This document shows positions 35,940-49,200 of a stretch of 64,000 nt of DNA, in pieces. The notes beneath the pieces are model-generated. The model was not told where the DNA came from. It worked only from the letters and a program-made list of their open reading frames with translations, and ran no database searches. The position numbers and the translations under genes are program-made. How positions within the stretch are numbered: position 1 is the stretch's first letter; each line of letters starts with the position of its first letter. The DNA is from Serinus canaria (taxonomy: Eukaryota; Chordata; Aves; Passeriformes; Fringillidae). The stretch spans positions 37,857,059-37,921,058 of the forward strand of contig NC_066313.1 of NCBI RefSeq assembly GCF_022539315.1, read 5' to 3'.

Positions 35940-36960
35940 TTCATAATCTCCATGTTATTTAGGATTTTGTACATCTCTGCTGCATCTCCTTTTCCAATTT
36001 AGCAGACTGAATAATATAATTCTTTTTAGTGGTTCCTTGCACGAGGAATGGTTCCTTACTGTCTAAAACTAAATTATTCCTGTAACTTGTCTTCCTGCCT
36101 TTTTGTTCTAAAACTACTATATCCTTTCCTTAATAGGGCAGTCAGATGTCTAAATATCTTTCAAGGTGAGGGCCTTTGAATTCAATAGTGAGACAAGTTT
36201 TCTTTTCTCTAAAAAAAAAATAAAACAAAGCACCCCACTCTGTTCTTTTAATTCTTCTTTAAAATTCCTAGCATTTTTAGTTTTGTCTTGCTACTGATCA
36301 TTGAGCTGATATTTTCACACAATAAAATCAAGATCTCTTTCCTGAGTTCTAATTGCTCACTTAGAGCCATGAATGTGTATGCAAAGTTTGAATTTTTTTT
36401 TCCCTAAGGGAATTGTTTTAGATATACATGCATTGAATTATTCTGTGTAGATATTCAGTGATATTAGCAGACTTTATCACCTCACTGTCTCTTTTTCCTG
36501 GAGTGTGTATCAATAGCACAGGCACCAGCACAGATCTCTGGATCTCTGTGGAACCTTTCTCCATTAGTGGTCACTGTACACTGGGAAAGTGGGAAAATAG
36601 AATATTTCCTCTTACTTTCATGGGTTTTTGTTTTTGTTTTTGGTTTTTTTTTCAAGAAGCATTCCTCCATGCAATGGCCTCTCCTCTTGTCCCACGATAG
36701 GTTACTTTCTTGAAATGACTGGAGAGGAATCTTGTCAAATATCTTTTGGGAATCCAAGAAAACCATATAATTTTTGTCTGTGTGCTGACTCCCACAGCAA
36801 GCAAGACTAATGAGTTTGTCAAGAATGATATCCCCCTGAAAAGAGGGGGAAGACTATTTCCTTTAATTTCACATTTATGCTCTAACCTTGTTTTACAATC
36901 TCTCTTACCAATCAGAAAACTACAGGCAAAATATGTAACTGTTCACAGCTCTTGGGATTC
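35940..36960 (-). mobile_element. ancient L3/CR1-like LINE relic, antisense
   Basis: The plus strand shows, in the right order for an antisense LINE of the L3/CR1 type, CTCTGCTGCATCTCCTTTTC (35976 region), TTTCAAGGTGAGGGCCTTTG (36160), a GGATCTCTGTGGAACCTTTC segment (36540), ATCTTGTCAAATATCTTTTG (36730) and TGAGTTTGTCAAGAATGATA (36811). Together they span about 1 kb of the end of ORF2. Divergence is high and stops and frameshifts are frequent, indicating an insertion older than the CR1 copies elsewhere in the window. The precise subfamily is uncertain. Confidence 0.6.
36482..36766 (-). pseudogene. LINE reverse transcriptase remnant
   Basis: The minus-strand frame of 94 codons begins MVFLDSQKIFDKIPLQSF, which aligns with the conserved YLDFSKAFDKVPH block of CR1/L3 reverse transcriptases, where the first Asp is a catalytic metal ligand. 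The Asp is present here. The rest of the frame quickly loses similarity and includes a lysine-rich stretch from an inserted T-rich tract (36628-36655). The catalytic FADD block is not recognisable, so it is a decayed fragment. Confidence 0.6.
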
Positions 36961-37169
36961 ACCATGGACACCCCTAGAAAAAGTCAAATCAGTCATTGGC
37001 ACCCTAGGAGCAAGTCACTGCCTGCCAATAGACAAGATATAAACTGCTTCTAGAAAGGGGAGTAAATATCTAGCTTAATGTATAGATATTTACTATTGAT
37101 ACCTACTTTTAGGAGACTAAATCTGGAGCTGAATCTCTCCCTTTAAGCTGTCAAAATCTAAAACTTTTG

Positions 37170-37490
37170 GCTAATGTCATTACTGGGCTACTTTTGTAGT
37201 TTTCAAAAGGTTGTGAAGATCATGCAAGGTCCCTGGTGGCTAAAGAAAGGTCATCTCCATCTCCAAAAATGGTGGGAGGGAAAATCAATGGAGCTACAGG
37301 TTGCTCAGCCCCAGATGGGTCCCAAAGAAAAACAAGAAGTTAGTCCTTTTCACAACCCTTTTTGTAAACATAAAAGTGGAGAAGGTAAATGGGAACAGTA
37401 CACAGGGATTTAACCAGAAGTCTGGACTAAAGACTTATTGAAGTTCTTTCCAGTCTGAGAAAGTACACATACTGTAATTCTGTGGTTGAA
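37170..37490 (+). mobile_element. old CR1 LINE fragment, sense
   Basis: Sense CR1 ORF2 landmarks are visible: GGTCCCTGGTGGCTAAAGAA (37229), AGGTCATCTCCATCTCCAAA (37248) and TGGAGCTACAGGTTGCTCAG (37289). They correspond to the RT region with a consensus peptide like W..A.V.PI.K.G....NYRP.SL. A weak CR1-like 3' end (TTCCAGTCTGAGAAAG, then GTAATTCTGTGG at 37475) may close it, which would require an internal deletion. The 79-codon frame at 37174-37413 follows this fragment but is not in a functional context. Confidence 0.6.
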
Positions 37491-40400
37491 ATCCTTTATT
37501 GCACATAGTGGACTTATTCAGGGATTGTTGCAATGACATTTCAGAGATTTCTACTATTGGAGCTAGGTCACTGGAATGTGATGTATCATAGCCTTACAGT
37601 GTCTAAAGTGTTCTAGAAATTTTATAGTATAACAGAATTCTTGTCTTACATGGCTAAAAATGAGGTAGAAAAAGAAAACGCACAATACATTAAAGAAACT
37701 GGGAAAAATATCATATATTTGAAGTTTGGTCATATTTCCAGCTAATAGATATCCCATTGTTATATTATAATCAAGTTAAATAAACTGACCACATATCTAA
37801 TATTTTAATAAATCCAATTTTATTTTGTTAGATTATTAATTTAATTCTCAGATTAGGCATGCAGCTGTAAAGCTAGATGACCAAGAAGGTTTTGTACTTT
37901 ACAAAACTGGACACAAACAGATCACAGAAAATTTTAGTATGGCAAATGTTTATAATATCGCCAAAAAAAATCAGGGACATACTTTTTTTCAGAGTAATAT
38001 TATCCTAAGGAATAAGGATAAAAGAAACTAAGATAGAAGAAACACTAAGAAACCTTGATGATGTTTACTCATCATATTGAGCCTTGATAATGGTAACTTT
38101 TCTTTCAGGAGAGGTAGTCAGAGTACTAAAGAATAATACAGTATCTACATACTTGCTGAAGGAAAATATTTTTGTAGTAACTACCTTTTCAATCCAACAT
38201 TAAAATTTCCAAGTGTCACACATTAAAAATGACATTCCATTGAAAAGTGATGAGTTATGGCAATATCTCAGCAATATGTTTAAATTAAATATAGTTTGTA
38301 AAAGTTTTCTAATCTCACCTACTTACACTCTGACAGATAATATAAGAAGAATTTTTTCTAATAAATATACATGAGACAAGAAGACAACAGCCATTTCATC
38401 TAGTCACCTTAAATATTCAGAGGGAGTTACCAAAAATCCCCAGGGAATAGATGTTCTGAGGGAAAGCAGGTGAATCACAGGCTGACAAAATTACTTACAG
38501 AAGTTTTCTGGTTTCTCCTCCCTTCCTGTGTCAGAAGACAGTGTGTCTGAACTGTTCCAGTCTGATGCCTGTCTAATCTGTGTTTATCTTCATGATGTGG
38601 ATTTTACAGCACCCATCACTTAGAGCTCACCTCTACTCATAGAGTGAAAAAAATGCTAAAACTTTATTTGACTGCAATTTGAGATGTTAATTTCTCATGC
38701 TGTTTTAAAAAGACACATAGAAGAAGAAATCTTCATGGATCCATAAATGGAAGATTTAATTCCATGAATGGTTAATTCTCAGCGTGTCTGTCAATGGTAA
38801 ACTCTCAGCATGTCCTTCCTCAGTTGAAGAAAACCCGTCTGTCAGCATTACCAACTTTTTCTTTCTCTTAGTTTTGCAAAGGTCATAGTTTTATTTGCTG
38901 ATCTGTCCTGGTCTATAACATTATGTATGTTTTGTAACATGCTTGGCTTAAAATTTGGCATTCTGCTTCCTGAAGTCTGCTACAAGAAGAAGCAGAACTA
39001 AGAAATGAACTCTGATGTCTCAGTGCTGCTTCTCAATCCCTTCCAAGGGATGGGCGCTGTCTTTCTCCTTCCCACGTTTACAGATTTATTTCAAAATTCC
39101 ACTTACAATGAAAATTTATATTTCATAAAATATTGGCTATTATAGATGTTATGACATTTGAATATTTCTAAAAATGTTTAAGTACTACATCTTTCTAAAT
39201 ATTTTTTTCCAATTTATCTATTATCACTCTGTTGTAATATGGTCATCTCTGTTTCAATTTCCCGTTCTAGCCATACAAATCAGTGTAAAAATGCTTATCA
39301 GATTTTAAATCAGAATTCTAAGCTCTTGATTTTCTATGTCACTTACTACTTCAGGGAGGTCTGACAATATGCTTTGATGCAAATGTCTTTCAAGATGTTT
39401 GTTATCATCTTGCTACTTAAATGCTTACAGATTACTCAGTACTTTCCCGGATAAATTTATAGGATACAGAATTATTTTGTATATGTTTCTGTTCACAAAG
39501 ATTTACCTTGCAAGGCAATTACACTCATCTATGCTCTCAGGTCTTGTGGGAGTTCTTAAAGATAATTGCTAATGGGCTAGAAATTGATTGGCACATTTTT
39601 GAGTACTTTAGTGTGGTCCCTTAGAACTTGTGGCCTGTGGACTATTGGAGGTCTGTAAGACACCAGATAATAGTTATTCATTTATTTGTTAGGCAGAATA
39701 AGCTTCAAACAGAAGAGCACAGGAAAGAAGAAAATTCATCCAGCAAAGTTTCTATTAAAGGCTTACCCCCACCCCAACCAAACCCCCCCCCAAAAAGAAA
39801 CCCCAAAAACTGAACCCAAAAAGAGTACATAAATAAAATGGATAAGAAGTAAGAGATAAATATCCACACCATAGTGGCAACACGTGCTATGAATGTTTTT
39901 TCGGAAATATTGGGAGGGATAAGCGGGGACCAGAAATATCTTCCAACTATGCCTGGTAGTACTGGTAACAGTAACTTACAGGATTGAAAACCGTAGCTGA
40001 GGAAGTTTACTGATACTAAAAACAGGTTGCTGGTGGATGACTTTATATTGTTTGCTCAGCACAGTGAATCACTTCATCTGATTCAACACAAGAAATTTAA
40101 ACAAAGGAATTCTGAAATGAAACAGCAGTTGACAATGGTACATTCCAGAACTTTAAGATTGTAGGGCAAAGAATCTACCACGTAAAACAACATTAAAAAT
40201 CTGTCAGTCATTTATTCATCTGCCAGCTCTCTTCCTGGTGTATGGTGGGATTAGATAATTTTCCTTTCAGAGATAAATATATATCTGCAGGTAATTATGT
40301 TGACAGAGGAAAATGTGCAAGAGGGTATGATATAGAGCCAAGTACCACTGTTCTCCTGTCTGCTTCCTTGGCCAGAATTCAAATTTAAGCAGAGGAATAA

Positions 40401-43400
40401 AAAATAAATGCACACTACCACTCAGCTGAGAGAGAGCAGAGGAAACCAAGAAAAGATGTTTCATTTTACTTCCTTTGTTCTTATTAATAATATATTTGCA
40501 TCAAGGAGAATGAAGACTTCTTAAGAATTTGTGTTTAATCCCTCTATGCTCTTTCTCCAAATATCTGTAAGACTTCCTTCATAAGATTTCTGCTAATATG
40601 AAATACAAGAATAGATAATTTAGCTGTCAGTGGGATAATTTCATTACTTTTGCTTTTCTGCCCATTTTCTCAGCTACTTAGGGTTCTAGGAAAAGAAAAA
40701 CAAAAAACTACCCAAACCTTTTCTAATTGGTCTGTATGTTATGCTGCATTTGTGAAGGTTTATGAATTATATAACACAAAGACTTGAAATGCCATCAGCA
40801 TATTGACCAGCCTGAAGTGAGAATTGATGTTATTCAGTCCAACTACTACAAAAAGTATAGTTTTGATATACCCAACTGCAAAAACTGAAATAACTCTGAT
40901 TAACTAATGTCTAATTTGCCATAATATATTCTTATTTGAATAGTGATTTTCCAAATAAAAGCATCAACAATTTTGTTTAAGCACATATCCAGGACATGGA
41001 TATGGTCTTACCAAAACATGAGGATTTTGATGATCCATATCCTGTGTAGAGTTCCCAAGTCACTTGAAGATTCTGTTTCAGTGCACCTACAGGTGTGCTG
41101 AGTTCCCCACGTAATTCTCTGCTTTAGTACAGAGCTAAGAATTATGGTGACTTGAAATAATTTAATACTAATTTACTTTCACATATTGGCTTGGATGTTA
41201 GATGAAGATGAAAATCCAGTTTCACGTTTCTCTTTATCTGGAGAAAGTTCAGACTGAAAACATTGCAAAAGGGTGAACTAATAACTGACATACATTTAGA
41301 TATCAAAGAAAACCTATTGCACCTATATTGTTTCTCACTGTGAAGCAAATGCAAGTTTCATTGAAGAAAAGAAGAAAAAGGATGCAGTGTGAGCTTATAC
41401 TAGTTTAACCACTCTGTAAGGAAAACAGCCTTTACTTCCTAAAGTTTGTATTTTATATTTAATAGGCCTCTTGACCACTTTGATACCATAATCAGTCTGA
41501 GAGACAAATAAAGGAGAGCTCAGGCTTTCTGAACAGATAAGTGTTTTTTTAATTTCAGCAGAGAGAAGACTGGATGCTTGTTCTACCTATTCAATGAAGA
41601 GAAACATTTTACTTTGCTTTAGACTGGTATTATTTGTTTCATTTAACTTTAAGCAGCAAAAAAAAAGGTAGAACATCACAAATTGTATTCATGACATTAT
41701 AGTAAAATCAAACATGATAAGATACTGTGGAAAGACAGTGAAATTGCCACAGGCTCTGATCATATAAAGAGTGCTGAGTGGGAATAGTAGTGCAGCCATG
41801 CAGAACATTTACCTGGAGTACTTGGCGAGGATGAGGTAATTGTGCTCTTTCCCAAAAATCATGAAATCCCAAAATATTTCCACTGAATACCACTTTTTTT
41901 TTTAATTTTTTTTTTTTTAATTCCTGGAGTGCCAAGATCAAGTGCCTTCCATCATGAGAAAAAAATGACATAAAAAGAGGCACTTTTTTATCTCACTTCC
42001 CTGTCCTTTCCCTGAAATTAATACTTATTTCCTTCAAAGCACACAGATCTGATGCTCAGATTTCTGGACAGAATTTTCCTTTCTTGTGTGTGTTTGTTGA
42101 TCATCTTACATAGTAGGGAGCTAGTCAGTTTTTTGGACCCTATGGTCTTAGTTATTTACAATTTTTTCAACATAGTTGGATGTCTATCCTTATTTCTTTT
42201 CCATATGACAAGAGCAGCAAAAACAATATTTTTCTGGATCCTACAGGTAAAGAAAGCCAGAAATTACTTACAACTTGTCACAAAATACATCATACTAGAG
42301 AATAAAGATGTAAAAAAACATAGGCCTTACCAAGAGAAGTAGTAATACATACCTTGAAAAAACTTCATTTGGAAAATTCATTTTATAATAGTATTTAATT
42401 TCAGCAAATCTTCTGAAGGATGACATAGAAGAGAGGAATGAAATGAACAATAAAATGATTGATCATGGTCTACAGTTGGCTTTTTCAAGCATTATTTCCA
42501 TAGCATTGTGTTGATATGAGGGAAAACAAACACAACTATCATCATTTTATATGTGCTTATTTGAAAGATTCAGAATTCTAAAGTAGTTACAGGGCTCTCT
42601 CTTCAATGTGTAAATTAATTCCTTATGTCTTGGAAAGTCTAATGTTACTAAATAACGATGAAACAAAAAACCACTATGTTCAAACAGTGGTCTTTTACTA
42701 ATTAGCAAGTACACATATTAAAAACTCTCCTCACCCAAAATGAACAGCTTGTTTCATTAATTGAAATTTCATGTCTAATTTTTCCTGAGATCTAGAATGT
42801 TATATGTTAAAATCAGGTTTTTTAGTGATGTTCCCCTGTTGAGGGCAGTCTCTACATACTTAAGTTGATTAAAAGTTTTAGTTGCAGTGACATAGATATT
42901 ATTTGTGTATCTAGTCCAATTGACTGGGACCTGACTGAATCTTCATTCTACTAGAAAACACATATGATGATTCAAGATGCATAAGTTTCATATTAAATTA
43001 CCCACACCTGTGCAACATTTAATTCAACAAGAAGAAAAATGTCAAGATTTCTTTTTTTCTCATTAAATGCTGCTTATATTTCTGATAATTCCATACTCAG
43101 TATAGAGACGAAAGAGAAATAACCCATGAAAACAATTTAGATAGACATAAGCAGGACAGATTTTTTTTTTACTCAATAATTTTATAACTTGTTTAGTGTT
43201 TGGAAGCAAGTAATGATAAGGTATGTGTTGCCTGTACATATATCAGGTAATGGTATATGAAGCAGTCATACAACTGCTCCTATTTAGATTATCACATGAT
43301 AAACTAGGCGAAAGATATTTAATGGAAACTGCCAAATAGGGAAATATCTAACTAGCCTGTGGAATTCACTTCTACCTCATTTTACACTTTCCAGCGAGTG

Positions 43401-45599
43401 AGAAGGCTACACAGAAGAGAGTTTAATGATTATCAGAGATTCAATATTCTCATACTTTTGCATATACAATTAGAGTTTGCCTGAGCTTAGAAAAAAACCA
43501 TCATTTATTTTGAAATTATTTTAGAAGAAATTCTTATATGCAAATCATAGGGGAACTTCTGACTGTCCCTGAAATTTCCAACACCTGACTACTGTCACAA
43601 AATAAACTGTCTGAATCCTTAAAACTCTTTCATCACTGGAAAAGAATGTGGTGAAACCAAATTGAAGTGTGCAAGACAACTGCATGTCCGTGGGCTGAAG
43701 AGATTTCACTTTACAGTATGAGCCAGATCAAACTCTAAAAAAATGACCTTGCATGGTGTGAAGAAACTTTTCTTGACTGCATCAACCAGAATAAACCACT
43801 GTCATGATACAGATTTTTCTTAAAATTTATGGAATGTACAAAGTTACCATTTTGTAACTTCGCATCTTCATTCATGTGACACAGCTAAAAGAAGGGCTCT
43901 CCCTCCCCTATATTATCAGCTGTTCTTTATTATATTTAGTCCCAATGGACTCCTTCTACAGTAAAATATTATTCATCAAATAGTGTCTAGCCAAAAGTGA
44001 CTGTCTATTTCTCTGCCCTTGAAAAAGCTTTTGCAGGCCAGTGTTGCAGTATATATGTCAATGAATAAAGTAATTTCATCTTTAGTATCATTAGTCTAGT
44101 ATCTTTCAAGAGTAATAAATTCACTCAGAATAAAAAAAAATTATATTCTTGGTGACATCACAAGGATCTCAAGGCTACTTCCTGAAATTGACATATCTCA
44201 GCAAAATGTTTATAGTATTTATACTGTTGAAGAACATTCTTTGTGTTCTGTCTCTGAACTTGTCTGGAAGGCAGGAATTTTAATGCAGTTGTACAGAAAA
44301 CACAAATAAAATTATAAAGTCAGAAAGAAATAATTCACAATGTCTTTTACTTGGTAATTATAAGCACAGAAACAGATAATTAGATACAAGATTTACCTGG
44401 TTATTATTCTTCAACAACAAATTATACTTGATTTGCATTCTTTATTTTTTTAAACAAAAAAATTCTTTCTGATTTACAAAGATTCTCTAACACAAGCTCA
44501 GCCACCATAATACTTGTATATACACATAAGAAGAGATTTTAAAAGTAATTTTTCTACTTAATTGCCAATATTTTATGACATGTTCTCATGATTTCCAGAT
44601 CTGAAACATGAAATAGGCAGATTAATTTTAAGTCATCAGTTCTTAAACTAAAAATAGCTAAAATTACAGTTCATGGAAGTTTAGAAATAACTTTAAAGTT
44701 TGAGGATTAATGAGCTCTAGGTTTTTAAGCTTTCAGCTGTAGATCACTGATTTTTAACTTAGTTTAATGGTGTCCAGTGCCTCAAACTTGTTACCATTTG
44801 AAGGCTCCTTGGCAGTTCAATTGAAGCCATCTGTTGGACACATATTTCTACAGAAAATTTTTTCACATAAAGAAAATCTGTCCTCTGAAAAGAAACCTTG
44901 TTTCTTCAACTAAAGCAACGGAATAAAATAGCATGAAGATCATAAAGGGTTTGTTTACCTTGATGAGATCAAATCCATCAAGGTATTCATAGACAGAGGA
45001 AAGGAAAGAAGTAAGATGGAGGAAAATCGGAGGAAATATTCCACGAAACACAGTTTACAGGTTCAGAAAGAAACCTTACCCAGAATAATTTTAGCAATAT
45101 AAGATTTGTAACCAAAACATATAGGAAAAGTACTATATATGAAGCTACAATAAAGTATTTTTACATATCCTGATTTACTTAGCCCACTCAAATGTTTCCT
45201 GGAATGTCTCCAGCAGCACACTGTAGGTAAATATCAGAGATATTCTGGGTTTTGTTGCTGATATTGCCATGGCAAAGAAAGTTTATTCTCTCCCTGGATT
45301 TGGAAGGATTTCCCTCTGAAAGACACCTCTTACAAATCTTCCATCCCTAGAACATTACCTTAGAGTGAAAAAAGCCACGCCTTGCTACTTCCCACACTAT
45401 GTGGGAAGTGCCAATTAAAAGCCTGCAGAGCTCTTACGCTTAAGGCCAGTTCCAAATTGCTCAGTGGTTTCCAAGCAGCTTCCTGGTATTACGGTGATTA
45501 GATTCAGGAATATTGAATTAATGTGAGTGGAAAAAAAAATGTCTCTAACTGGTTGTGTGCTTCATGCAGAACAGAGATCTTATGGTCCACTAACATTCA
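37491..45599. other. unique non-coding AT-rich DNA
   Basis: About 8.1 kb with no recognised gene or mobile element. Open frames reach 96 codons (42052-42342, +), hydrophobic but T-rich and featureless. A C-rich tract lies at 39763-39805 and T-rich tracts at 41892-41919. A small perfect hairpin (ACTTCCCACA, loop CTA, TGTGGGAAGT) lies at 45387-45409. Confidence 0.65.
39763..39805 (-). repeat. C-rich tract with minus-strand G-quadruplex potential
   Basis: On the plus strand runs of five, four, nine and four C are separated by one to eight bases. The complementary strand therefore has four G runs of four or more in about 40 bases. The tract is flanked by A-rich sequence. Confidence 0.5.
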
Positions 45600-46255
45600 C
45601 AAGAAGAAAACAGACCGACACCGGAAAAAATAAAAAGGAAGAAAGTAAAAAAGGAAAGGAAAGGCAAGGAAGGAAACGGAAGGAAGCGAAGGACGTGATA
45701 AAGTGAGGGTAAGGGTATTCGTATGGAATGAAGGAAGGAGAAGTAACTGAAGGGAATGAATGCATTACTGTCAGACAGGAGGAAGGAATCGGAAGGTCTT
45801 CCCTATACCACCTGTCCTTCCTTCCTTCGCTGCCCTTCCTTCCTTCCTTCCTTTGTCCTTCCGTCCTTCCTCCTTCATTTCGCTTCCGGCCTTCCTTCCT
45901 TCCTCCTCGCACCGTCCCTTCCTTTCCACTCACCTTCCTTCCTCCTCCGAGCCCTTCCCTCCGGCCCCATCCTCCTACCTCCCTCCCTCCTCCTCCCTCC
46001 TCCTCCCCCTCCCCTCCCGCCCCTCCCCCCCCGCCCACCTCCCTGCACTCACCTCCCCTCCCCCTCCCCTCCCCCCCCTCCCCTCCCATCCCCTCCCCTC
46101 ACCTACACTCCCCTCCCACCTCCCCCTCCCCCCTCTCCCTACCCCCTCCACCCCCCCCCCCTCACCATCCCGTCCCCTCCACCTCCCCCGCTTCTCCGCC
46201 CCCCTCCCTTCTTCCCCCCCCCCTCCCCCTTCCCCACAACCCTCCTCCCTTGTTT
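45600..46255. repeat. second GGAAGG/CCTTCC low-complexity tract, purine then pyrimidine
   Basis: From about 45624 to 45800 the plus strand is purine-rich with GGAAGG, ACGGAAGG and GCGAAGGACG motifs. From about 45808 it switches to CCTTCCTTCC with CCGTCC and CCGGCC variants, and from about 45960 degenerates into (CCCCTCC)n for nearly 300 bases. Composition, CpG-containing variants and the strand switch resemble 28530-30485. The proline-rich frames of up to 188 codons and the glycine/glutamate-rich minus-strand frame are artefacts. The C-run part is G-quadruplex-prone on the minus strand and is liable to sequencing error. Confidence 0.85.
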
Positions 46256-49200
46256 TTTACTTAGTGTAATTAAGAAAGGAATGGATTTCTTCAATATTGC
46301 TGCAACCAAACTCAACTCTTAAACAGAATTTGCAGTAATTCAAAGCTATTCACCGGCACAACTTTAATCCTTCTCATTTCCTTCCCGTGACTCCTGTTCC
46401 GTACCACAATTATTTCATCAGCATATAGGTTTGACTTAACCCTCCTTTGTGTCCATTCTTGGTTTGTAAAAGAAGGGATGATGTATTTAATGATTGTACT
46501 CATTCAATCACACTTTTCTTCAGGTGGATACCATTCATGCTTTTAATCAGAAACCCTTGCTGTCCTTATTCTTAAAATCCCCACTTTCTGGTATGGACTA
46601 TCAAAGAGTCTTCATTTGATCCTTTAAAACCTCTTCATAGAACTGAAAAAAGGCAAAAATCTGAGAAATAAAGCTGGAACATTTCCACATTTGCATTAAA
46701 CTATTAGATACTGGAGAAGAAAAAGAAGAATCTCAAAAAAATTAAAATTATGGGCCAGCTCTTTCTTACAGATGAAAAGCAGATGAAAAGAGTTAATGAA
46801 TAAGATCTTGTATTCTTACTCACTTTCTGTGGTATCTATTCTAAATTTGTGGTATCCATACTACATTTGTTAGTTTTATAGAATATAGCACAAAAATTAA
46901 AATTTTCTGCAACAAAGTCTAATTTCTAAAACTCTTAAAATGTTCCTCTGTTGTATTCTTTCTCATTTAGCATATTGGATCTATATGCTTTTTAAGTCAC
47001 AGTTTACTTTTCTGAAAGAAAAGGGGAATCTGATGAACAAATGGCTTAGGATTTCCTCTATGGAGTGACAGTCCATCCTTACCGAGAATCACAGTTCCAC
47101 ATAGATCAGTTTTGTTTAATTCATGATCTTTTTGAGCAGAGGCTCTGGCAACTCAGCCTCATGCTCAGCCAATTTATGTCTGGGTATCGTTTACATTCAG
47201 GTAGCATTCACCTCTAATCAAGATCAGAATCTCTTTTCTCTGGAATCAAACTTTTGATGCAATAGAGCTCTGCAATTGTTTACCTTGAGTTACTGACACC
47301 AGATAACAACGTAACAAGTCTACTTTTTCCATTTTCTTCATTTCAGTGGTTCTACTGTTATCCCCATCTGAATCTCTTACAGAAAAAACACAAATGCCAC
47401 AAGATGCTGCTTCTGTCTTGTTAAAATGCACTGATCTCATTAGATTTTGATGCTGTTATGTCATGTAGATATCAGTCTTGCTTGTCTACCCAAGGGAGAG
47501 ATACTTACACAACTGTTGCTAACATGTTATTGGCCAATGACTAGTTAAATTTAGATTTTGTTGTTAAATCAATCCATTAAATAGTGCTTAACAACTGTTT
47601 TGAAAAAGAGCATGCTGCAAGAAAGAGGAATAAGTTCATTTCAGATTGGAGTCTTTGCACCAGTTAACCTAAATTTTGGGGTTATTTAGACTCAGTAAAG
47701 AGCAGAGAGAACACTTGTTATCTACTCCAGGTGTGATCTTAGTGTATGTTGCAGGTTTGAAGTCCATGACACTTTTGCTTGGACCTGCATGCAGGAAACA
47801 GAGTAAAGATAAAGTGATTTAGGAAGGCAATCTCAATTGTGCTCTTAGTTTATATTTAAAGTCAATACAAACAAAGCTAAGTGAAATATTATTCCACTTG
47901 TGCTAAACTTTCTGAGTTTCCAGTTTTGAACTATAGAAATTCTGAAATGAAACCTTCCAGGGGACAGACGACATTCCAAACCAGTTTGGTAGCTATGGCT
48001 CATTTCTGGAAGAGCCATGATGAGCCCGTTCACATTTGTAGTAAGAGTCCAACAGAATAGAAAATTGAGCTTCAATCTCCTGCAAAGCCAGCAAATATAT
48101 TTAGCACCATGCAGTTACTCTCTGTGAGTGTAATAGATAATAGTGCACCTTAAAGTGTGCACAGACAGCTGTGTGAGCAAAAATCTGCCATTAAACTCTG
48201 ACACCTCCCCCAGAAATTCAGAGCTTCATTAAAATATGTCTAATGGCCATTATTCATCCCTCTCTAAGGGATACTAGCTTTCTTGTAGTGCAGCGATATT
48301 AAAGATAGAACTTCCACACCAGACAAGAAATTAGACTTGTGCAGACAGCTAGCTGCTCATTTATTCTTTAATTGATTTGAGTTAAATAGATATTTTAAAA
48401 AGGACCAGGTAACTGAGAGAAATAGTCTGAGCTTATAGAAGGACCTGGAATTTTATCTTCCTTCCTATACTCTCATCCCAGATGAGTAGAAACAATGATG
48501 CACATAGTTTAGATCTAGTGTTTTAAATCCATGCAGGCTTGTAGTTTTGCATCTAGATGTTAGTCCTATAGACATAATAATTTGGCAAACCACATGGTAT
48601 AGAGTGACCACAGGGAATAAAGTTAGTGTCCTTTGTTGTCTACTTATCCAGCATGTTTGGGGAATCAAAATAATAAGAAATTGAAGAATAAACTCTTATA
48701 AGGAATGAGTTTAGCCTCATGATGATACTAAAGTGTAGCAGTAGCTATTCTGAATCAATGCTACTTATTATTTTTCATTTACATTTTCTTAAATGCAGTT
48801 TCTATTTTTTTCATATTACTAGGACTTTTTTTTCCCAAATGCTGACCTGTTCTATCAAAGCAAGGATAATGCCATACAATGGTATTTTTAAACAGCATAC
48901 AGCCTTCTGATGGAGATTTTACAAAATGTTTAAAGTCAATAGTCTTTGAAAATTTCATTGTCCAAAGCTTTCCCTTCCATATGCAGACAGACATCTAACT
49001 GTGCCATCAAAAACTTATTGACAACTAGATTTATGAAACTTTTAATCTTGATGAAAATTCCTTAAGTTTCACTTAAATATGAATTAAGATTAATTCTGTA
49101 ACTCACCAATTCAATTCACCCAGACTAGTTTTCATATGGTATATGTGTGGTGAAATTTAGGTTCAAGAAAAAAACCTGTCAAAATACGTCAAAGAAATCT

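Noticed and set aside
45728..46322. 178-188-codon proline-rich frames
   Set aside because: They are translations of (CCTTCC)n and (CCCCTCC)n in three frames with no non-repetitive core.
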